Notes under the pieces: generated by a model
Told to the model about the DNA's origin: nothing
The model's input: the letters and a program-made list of their open reading frames with translations, nothing else
Database searches by the model: none
Source of the DNA: Caenorhabditis elegans
Taxonomy: Eukaryota > Nematoda > Chromadorea > Rhabditida > Rhabditidae
Assembly: GCF_000002985.6 (NCBI RefSeq)
Contig: NC_003281.10
Span: 1,922,001-1,986,000, forward strand
Reading direction: 5' to 3'
Length of the DNA: 64,000 nucleotides
Shown here: in pieces, positions 58,301 through 64,000 of the stretch
Numbering within the stretch: position 1 is the first letter of the stretch
Layout: each line of letters begins with the position of its first letter
Position numbers and translations under genes: made by a program

Positions 58301-58462
58301 CGCAGAAGGAGTCAGAGAAGGAGAGCAGCCGAGGCTTTTGCTCATAGGAATGACCCGACTCCAGAGTCCAGAAGAAGCCAGTCGAAAAATCAACTGAGAC
58401 CGGGTCTGCTGTTCTTGCTCCTCCGGAAAAGTGAACTTTTTTTTTTGTATTTCTGTGTATAA
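55315..58462 (+). CDS. WSN gene C: ectodomain and TM, no PTP domain; one-base frame break
   Basis: Exons: 55315-55318 (only ATGA), 55367-55453, 55504-55566, 55893-57895, 57949-58174 and 58222-58462 (TAA). Signal peptide KSLSILTIIWLNICHC; WSN domain (ARLLTGISLQQGLAAGSIPP); ectodomain with GSVARGIFRMEQAL, the same conserved block as genes A and B; TM (YIVAIGIPLLIIIAVCVGVW); then only a short arginine-rich tail in place of the PTP domain. Inside the long exon the frame changes near 56825 while homology to A and B continues, so one base seems to be missing. With it the protein would be about 874 residues. Alternatively a 47-nt intron 56819-56865 (strong GTGAGA donor, poor GCCAAG acceptor) restores frame. 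Inverted relative to A and B. Confidence 0.78.
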
Positions 58463-58574
58463 AAATTTGGGTTTTGAGGTCAGCATATTGATATTACTAA
58501 CTATCTGTGAAAACAGTATTTTCCTGAATTTATAGTACTTCAACTAAAGAGATCGTTAAATTCTGGACAACTTT

Positions 58575-58745
58575 GCTATTAGAAACTTTTTGATAACTCT
58601 AACCGCTGCGGAGCTATAAGGGGCCTGAAGTCTGCGGGCGAGAGGGTATACACGCAGACGGCGGGAGTGCTCTCGCTGTCTGCGTCTCTTCTCAACTTGA
58701 AGACCTTGTATCTATGCGCTGGTTAGAGGTATTAAAAATTTCTAA
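58575..58745. mobile_element. Foldback-family copy (GAGACGCAG/CTGCGTCTC), diverged
   Basis: Starts TTTTTGATAACTCTAACCGC, contains TCTGCGGGCGAGAG ... GCTGTCTGCGTCTCTTCTCA, and ends CTATGCGCTGGTTAGAGGTA TTAAAAATTT. Layout as at 44515-44822. It sits between the 3' ends of gene C and the chemoreceptor. Confidence 0.6.
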
Positions 58746-58822
58746 CTGCAAAAATATTCAGATCCAAATAATTTTCAGAATGAAATGAAAAGAAACATAT
58801 ATTTTATTTATGGTTTTCCGTA

Positions 58823-60647
58823 TCAAGTAATAACCCTAGAAGCCCAACTGCCACTCGTACTTCCTCGTGGCATCGATTTACACTCAAGAAACTCGCGAAT
58901 CGAGTTTCGATAGGGAGTTATAAAATAAATCTGAACCATTGGATCAAGAAGGCAAGGCAACGCGCCTAGAACCGTGCCCAAGTACTGTTTGTTGGGGAAT
59001 TCTTGTCCTGAAATATAATAATTCCTTATAAGTTTTATCATCAAATGAGCCATGAGTCGCTCTGTCCCATTGCGGTTTGATCTACAAACAATGCGGGAAT
59101 TTTTCTCTCTTCTCCTTTTTTATTTCTCGAAGATCAAACCAAAATGTGGCACTTTGACGCCATGAGCCACCTACCAGTATACTTTTTGAATAGTACCATC
59201 AAGAACTGCGGCACATAACTGATCATAGGAAGGAGAATTTGAAAATTCAGACCCTTCATCAAAGTCTGTATCATCGCACGTGCAGCAGGTGACGTCTGCG
59301 GTGACATATGAACCTTCAACATTTTCATCGCCTGATGCTTCCAGTAATTTCCAATTATTGGTGAATAAAACGTTGCAATTGCCATCATCAAAGCTCTTCC
59401 CAAATAAATTGATTGGAAGGCGTCAAATCCCCCAAAGTCTAAGTAAGGGGTGTAGTCGTATTCCGGGTGGAGGTGTAAGGTTTCGTTGTGTATCTCCTCA
59501 TGGCTTGAAGGGGTGAATATCAATAGGATCTGGAGAATTTTTTTTTGGAAAACCCAGTTTTCGCGCCAAGTTTACCAAATTTTAAGTCAAAAATTCAAAA
59601 TCTCTGCGCCACGTGCACTCTGTGCCCTTGCCACGTTGCGTGCGCGCATGGCGCAGTAGGTAAGAGGGATGCCTTGCGCTCTGAAATAAGAGAAATTAGC
59701 CAAGTTCGAGGCCCTGATAGTGAATTTAGGTTTTCGACACCGGGGATCTTGAATTTTTCACTTAAAAATTCGTAAAATCAAGCCATAAGTTCAATTTTTC
59801 AGCCGAAACATTTCCAATAATGTCACTCTGATTTTTCGCCCACAATGTGACGTTTGAAATTAAGGCCCTGGAAAAGCGAAAAAAGTACATGTGAACCTAG
59901 GGGAAATATATAATGCACCGAATACAACAACGTCCACCATCTAGCTTTTTTTGGATCCAAGTACTTGAGACAGATGGTACGGTAGTACATGGTATGCAGG
60001 TTAATCACACAAGCTGTCATTCCGAAAGTCTGAAAAGAAAGTAGTTTTAGCTCGAAATTTAGTATAACTTTCAGCTCTTTAAAACATTTTTTTTTTCCGG
60101 AACTACAGTAACCCTACAGTACTCCTACAGTATCTTATACTATCTCTTACCAGCTTCCCAACCAAAACTTAAGATTCAATTGTACTGAACCTACAGTACC
60201 CCTGCCATATCAGCTCTCAACTAGGTAAAAAACTAACCGTCCACAACTGGTGGCAGATCAGGCAAACGTTCGGCCCAATGTACTTGCAAAACCCATCACA
60301 CAGCAACGCCTGAGAATGCTCATTATCCAATGTTCTGAAGAAATATGTTATATTTTTCTATGACGTCACATTTTTTCGGGGAAAAAATTCTCGCATTTTT
60401 TGTAGATCAAACCGTAATGGGCCAGCCTGCTTACATCCAAAACTATAACCCACCTTGCCTGCATCGCAAACGCAGATGGAATTGAGATTGTCATTGCAGC
60501 ATTGGCAGGGTAGAGTAAAAATCTCATTGGCTTTAAAATTGGTGTGGTAAAGTTGTAGATAAGAATGAACATAGCCAGGAACAGACTCGAACACAACAAG
60601 AAATAAATTGGCCAGTAATAGTGGAAGAAGTAGTAGCTGGGATCCAT
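58823..60647 (-). CDS. Seven-TM chemoreceptor, Srd-like
   Basis: Five phase-consistent exons: 60454-60647 (ATG), 60238-60334, 59889-60029, 59175-59529 and 58823-59007 (TGA). They give 323 residues, the usual length for nematode serpentine receptors. Multiple hydrophobic segments are present (for example PIYFLLCSSLFLAMFILIYN). The motif CKYIGPNVC in the second exon and the C-terminal LPCLLDPMVQIYFITPYRNS match the Srd class within the Str superfamily as I know it. Assignment to Srd rather than Str/Srh is moderately secure. Expected in ciliated sensory neurons, but that is not shown by sequence. Introns carry a tRNA-derived SINE (intron 3), AGATCAAACC repeats (introns 1 and 4) and a CTACAGTA patch (intron 2). 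An AATAAA on the minus strand (58803-58808) lies 15 nt past the stop. It converges with gene C. Confidence 0.85.
59047..59165. mobile_element. AGATCAAACC repeat, copy 2, in chemoreceptor intron 4
   Basis: Palindromic layout: GTCCCATTGCGGTTTGATCT ACAAACAATGCGGGAATTTT, then CGAAGATCAAACCAAAATGT GGCACTTTGACG. Same family as 48925-49065. Confidence 0.7.
59634..59815 (+). mobile_element. tRNA-derived SINE-like element, copy 1
   Basis: The tRNA-like head has an A-box type TGGCGCAGTAGGTAAGAGGG (from 59649) and a B-box AAGTTCGAGGCCC (59702-59714). A ~100-bp unrelated tail (TTCGACACCGG ... TCAATTTTTCAGCCGAAACA) is shared with copy 2. The acceptor and anticodon stems do not fold as a functional tRNA. 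It lies wholly in intron 3 of the chemoreceptor. Confidence 0.7.
60364..60440. mobile_element. AGATCAAACC repeat, copy 3, in chemoreceptor intron 1
   Basis: ATTCTCGCATTTTTTGTAGA TCAAACCGTAATGGGCCAGC. A half-element of the family at 48925 and 59047. Confidence 0.6.
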
Positions 60648-60844
60648 GTTACTGAAAACTGGAAAAAATTGGAAAATGAAATTCAGAAAAGTTCTTCGCG
60701 ACATTCAGATGTAGAGTTATATGCCAAAGAAATCTAAAGTTCGTCAACTATTTTATAGCGAGATCAATCTAGACCGAAATACGTACGAGCACCGCAATGA
60801 GGAAATGACAGCTTGATATATGACAGTTGGTCGCCATTTTCCAA

Positions 60845-61022
60845 ACTTAAATGTTTCGGCTAAAAAATTGAACTGACGACTTGACTTTACGAATTTTTAA
60901 GTGAAAAATCAAATTCTGCGGTGTCGAAAAACTAAATTTCCCAACCTGGGTCTCGAACTTGGCTAGTTTCTTCTACTTCAAAGCGCCAGGCATCCCTTTT
61001 ACCTACTGCGCCATACAGTGGC
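60845..61022 (-). mobile_element. tRNA-derived SINE-like element, copy 2
   Basis: Minus-strand copy. The head near 61018 carries TGGCGCAGTAGGTAAAAGGG, the B-box lies in CCAAGTTCGAGACCC, and the tail ends in TTTTTTAGCCGAAACATTTA. It shares the tail of copy 1. Confidence 0.7.
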
Positions 61023-61031
61023 ACTAGCGCA

Positions 61032-61180
61032 GAGCGCGCGTGGCGCAGTGGGTAAGAGGGATGCCTAACGCTCTGAAATCAGAAAAATTAGCCAAGTTCG
61101 AGGCCCTGATCAGGAATGTAGGTTTGTGATAGTGGAGATTTTGAATTTTTTTACTTAAAATTTGGCTAAATTGACACGAA
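61032..61180 (+). mobile_element. tRNA-derived SINE-like element, copy 3
   Basis: Head TGGCGCAGTGGGTAAGAGGG (from 61041) and B-box AAGTTCGAGGCCC (about 61093-61105). The tail is similar in its first part to copy 1 (TTGAATTTTTTTACTTAAAA). It is head-to-head with copy 2, forming an inverted repeat. Confidence 0.68.
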
Positions 61181-61763
61181 AACTGGATTTTCAAAAAAAA
61201 AACTGGTTCATAAATCACAAAAATGATTTTCCTTGTTTATTTTCTGTCTGTCAAAAATATCACGTTCATATTACCAAGTGCCAGTACTACTAATTGTCAC
61301 TTGTAAAGTTTTTGGCGGAGAAAATGGCGCAGACATAATTAGACGCTTAGCTTGATGACTATGTACCGTTATTATTATTGTAGGCGAATTTCGCGGTAGG
61401 ACCCAATCAGGAAACATACATTCCGAAAATTGATAAAGTGTTTTACAAAGTTTCCCGAATGACTAATAAGTCAGTCAAATCAAAAGAGACAGACAAAAAC
61501 AACACTCTAATTTGGTCAGAGTGACCCAATTTTCGATTGATAAGAACTTTGGCCAACTGGGAGGTCAGTTTTTGAGTGAAAAACTGAACTTAAAAAGTAA
61601 AAAAGAAAAGAAAAATTCATTTATAAAAATATAAATTCAAATTTCTAAAAAAAAATTTTAATTTGGAAAAAAATTTCGAGAGAAATTTTTAAAAAAATTT
61701 TCCAAAAAAATCTACAAATATTAACAATCAGAGTAAAATTACAAAATATTCACCACAAAATAA

Positions 61764-62941
61764 TTATTTTCCCCATCCCCATCTGCGTCTTCCCCATCCA
61801 CCGTAACCTCCATAGCCACCGTATCCACCGTATCCACCGCCCCAACGACGTCGACCCCAGCCACCGTAGCCACCGTAACCACCACCGTAACCACCGTATC
61901 CTCCATAGTATCCACCGTAGCCACCGTATCCATAGCCACCATATCCACCGTATCCACCATAATAACCATATCGCTTTTCACGTTTTTTCCTGAAGAAAAT
62001 TAGTTGAAAATTTGAAGTCCCGCCTAAAAATATTTGACTTTTTGAATTTCCCGCCGAAAAACATTCGAATTTTATTTTAAATTTCCCGCAAAAAATTATT
62101 CGAAATTTAAATTTCTCGCTAAAAAATATTTGAAAATTTGAATTTCCTGCCAAAAATTTTGAATTTCCCGCTAAAAAATTTTCGAGATTTATTTTGAGTT
62201 TCCCGCCGAAAAAAAATCTGAAAATTCGAATTTTCGAGTTTCCCGCCAAAAAAACAGTAGAAAATTTGAATTTCCCGCTAAAAAATATTTGAAAATTTGA
62301 ATTACCTGCCAAAAATTTTGAATTGCATTTTGAATTTCCCGCTAAAAAATATTCAGAAATTTCAAATTTTCCGCCAAAAATATTGGTACGTTTGAATTTC
62401 CCGCTAAAAATTTTTCGAAATTTATTTTGAGTTTCCCGCCGAAAAAAAATCTTAAAATTTGACTTTTTGAATTTCCCGCCAAAAAAGTATTTGAAAATAT
62501 GAATTTCCCGCCAAATTTTGTTTTTTGAAAATTTCAATTTTCCGCCAAATTTTTTTTTCTGAAAATTTGAATTTCCCGCTAAAAAATATTCCAAAATTGG
62601 ATTTTCCCGCTTAAAAAATATTTGAAAATTTTTGAAAAATTTCCAGAAAAAAAATATTTTTTAATTCTAATTTTCCACCAATAAAAAAAAAATATTCGGA
62701 AATTTGAGCAAAATTTGAAAATTTGAATTGGCGGGAAACCTAAATTAAAAAATAATTTTTTGGCGGAAAATTCAAATTTCACACCAACTCACCCATTATT
62801 CTTCCATATTCCAGCATTTGCATGTCCAAAATTCGGATCTACAGCAACGGAATCGTCTTTTTTCTCCGTGTGTGGTCCGACAGCTTCACAAATTACAAAA
62901 ATCGCCAGAAAAACGGCGGAAATTATGAAAATCGACCGCAT
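61764..62941 (-). CDS. Secreted YGGW-type peptide precursor (neuropeptide-like/antimicrobial-like)
   Basis: Two exons, 62793-62941 (ATG) and 61764-61989 (TAA), give 124 residues. A signal peptide (MRSIFIISAVFLAIFVICEA) is followed by an acidic linker and a dibasic KKREKR processing site. Two Gly/Tyr-rich peptides follow, each ending YGGYGGWG before RRR; Gly followed by basic residues predicts C-terminal amidation to YGGW-amide. A short WGWGK end closes the protein. This layout matches the nematode YGGW-amide neuropeptide-like (NLP) family, several members of which are induced in epidermis by infection. That role is family knowledge, not visible here. The intron (61990-62792) is filled with a GAATTTCCCGCCAAAAA-type repeat. 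The exact gene name is not assigned. Confidence 0.85.
61990..62760. repeat. GAATTTCCCGC(C/T)AAAAA repeat filling the peptide-gene intron
   Basis: Degenerate units of about 30-60 bp: TTTGAATTTCCCGCTAAAAA ATATTTGAAAA and variants. They keep a long minus-strand frame open (FFLAGNSNFQ-type repeats) that is not part of the spliced product. Confidence 0.85.
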
Positions 62942-63540
62942 TTTCCGATTTTTGATAGCTAAAAATTCAAATTCCCGCCAATTTATACCCCCGAGGAATT
63001 GGGCATTTGGGGAACTTGATCTATGACTTTTTACTATTAGTTTGACAAATTCCACGTATTTTTAGACAGGGAAGTCTTAGAAAGGGCAACGTATTTGGGG
63101 AATACCTAATGGATTTTTTTTATATTTTGTATTTTCATAAAGATACATTTCAACCAGATATTTTGGGCCCCGCCACGAATATGTTTTTTTTCCCGCTCAA
63201 AATTTATTGTTCAAAAAAAAAAAATTTTTCAAAAATTTCAAAAATTCATAACTTGGCTCATTTGCAAGATTTTTGCCTAGTTTTTGACTCAAAATTTAGG
63301 TGATAATTTGCACTATTTGGTAAATATATGTGGATTACGGTAACCGGAGATTTTCGTGGTAAGAGCCAGAGCCTAACTGGCTGAAATTTGAAAAATTTGA
63401 AAAAAATTCAAACCACAATAAAAATTGTTGCAGTTCTCTGCAAAATATGCCGGAAACTGTGCAAAACACAATAAACCATGGAAGCCTCCACGAGGAAATA
63501 AAAAACGAGAGTGCATAGAAATATGAGAGGTGGCAGAGAA
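62942..63540. other. 5' flank of the peptide gene and unassigned spacer
   Basis: Contains the upstream region of the YGGW gene and AT-rich sequence. Beyond that I see nothing supportable. Confidence 0.5.
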
Positions 63541-63551
63541 AACATAGATAC

Positions 63552-63559
63552 TATAAAAG
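63552..63559 (+). promoter_or_regulatory. TATA box (TATAAAAG) of a possible + strand gene
   Basis: TATAAAAG is followed by CCTCCGGGCTCCTCTCAACC, an ATG at 63612 and GT/AG-flanked short segments (GTATTT...TTCCAG at 63635-63669 and a GTAAG donor at about 63677). The resulting reading frame stops after about 18 codons in the third segment (near 63753), so the gene model is unproven and may continue differently past the window. Confidence 0.3.
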
Positions 63560-63827
63560 CCTCCGGGCTCCTCTCAACCACATTCATTCGCCTTTTTGGT
63601 AACCTTCGGCATGGTCGCCTCTATTTTTTGCTGGTATTTTTTAAAATATTTTTTTTGGAATTTTTCCAGCTGGATGGTAAGTTACTCTAAAATTTCTGGT
63701 ACCAAAAATTATCAAAAATTTCGAATTTTAGGCCAATAATGCTGGAAAAGAGACCTAAAACTTCCCCGTGGAGATCCTATAAAATATGGGTAATTACTTT
63801 TTTTTTTTTTCAAAAACTGGGAATTTG

Positions 63828-64000
63828 CAAAAAATGTGCAAAAAATGTGCAAAAATGTGCAAAAAATGTGCAAAAATTGTGCAAAAATGTGCAAAAAATG
63901 TGCAAAAAATGTGCAAAAATGTGCAAAAAATGTGCAAAAAATGTGCAAAAATGTGCAAAAAATGTGCAAAAAATGTGCAAAAATGTGCAAAAAATGTGCA
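63828..64000. repeat. AAAAATGTGC tandem repeat at the window end
   Basis: Alternating 10-, 11- and 12-bp units (AAAAATGTGC, AAAAAATGTGC) in an almost regular long/long/short order, running off the window end. Confidence 0.93.

Larger units (their letters stand above)
60648..61763. other. Spacer between the chemoreceptor and the peptide gene
   Basis: Contains the two head-to-head tRNA-derived elements (60845-61180) and otherwise AT-rich sequence (61200-61763). No gene seen. Confidence 0.55.

Noticed and set aside
59634..61180. Functional tRNA genes
   Set aside because: A- and B-boxes are present, but stems do not close into a cloverleaf and a shared non-tRNA tail follows; a SINE-like origin fits better.
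61990..62594. Minus-strand extension of the YGGW exon (FFLAGNSNFQIFF repeats)
   Set aside because: It is readthrough of the intron repeat. The acceptor CTTCAG before 61989 and the donor at 62792 join the signal-peptide exon in phase without it.
63828..64000. CRISPR-like array
   Set aside because: It is a simple 10-12-bp tandem repeat without spacers in a nematode genome.

Overview
This window is nuclear DNA from a Caenorhabditis nematode, almost certainly C. elegans. Introns are short, AT-rich and end in TTTTCAG. The telomere-type hexamer TTAGGC occurs inside introns, there are SL trans-splice acceptors just upstream of start codons, and there are nematode-specific families (WSN-domain receptors, an Srd-like chemoreceptor, a YGGW-type peptide precursor). 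The neighbourhood pqn-41 / polh-1 / rps-22 / DNL zinc finger / mboa-6 is one I recall from C. elegans chromosome III. That placement is from memory and was not checked by a search. All gene models below were built by hand from splice signals and phase-consistent exon joins.

Left part (1-17.6 kb): 1-5.7 kb has no exon I can support, only CT-, GT- and T-rich promoter-like blocks and degenerate low-complexity repeats. From 5677 to 17330 nine phase-consistent + strand exons encode the Q/A-rich C-terminal 984 residues of PQN-41; the 5' end lies upstream. One of its introns is a 1.6 kb, 21-bp minisatellite.

Middle (17.6-41 kb): a tail-to-tail four-TM MARVEL-like gene (-); DNA polymerase eta, polh-1 (-), whose nine exons give 584 aa with catalytic, UBM-like and C-terminal PIP-like motifs; a divergent promoter; rps-22 and a mitochondrial DNL-type zinc-finger gene (+), spaced like an operon; and mboa-6 (-), an LPCAT-type MBOAT acyltransferase of 473 aa with large repeat-filled introns. 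From 4.9 to 37.2 kb the introns and spacers carry more than 50 copies of one ~300 bp dispersed repeat family with a GTTTGCGTACTTTT core.

Right part (41-58.5 kb): a cluster of secreted/single-pass WSN-domain proteins. Gene A (-) and gene B (-) have a signal peptide, WSN domain, helical ectodomain, one TM and a degenerate intracellular tyrosine-phosphatase domain. Gene C (+) has the same ectodomain and a TM but only a short basic tail. A broken copy of the gene A 5' end lies between A and B. Gene A has lost the catalytic cysteine; B keeps it; both lack a proper WPD loop. B and C each carry a one-base frame break in otherwise conserved coding sequence. This cluster is the best candidate in the window for a little-described system.

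Far right (58.8-64 kb): an Srd-like chemoreceptor (-) whose introns hold a tRNA-derived SINE and other repeats, a YGGW-type secreted peptide precursor (-), and a TATA-box-bearing possible gene start (+) near the window end, which finishes in an 11-12 bp tandem repeat.
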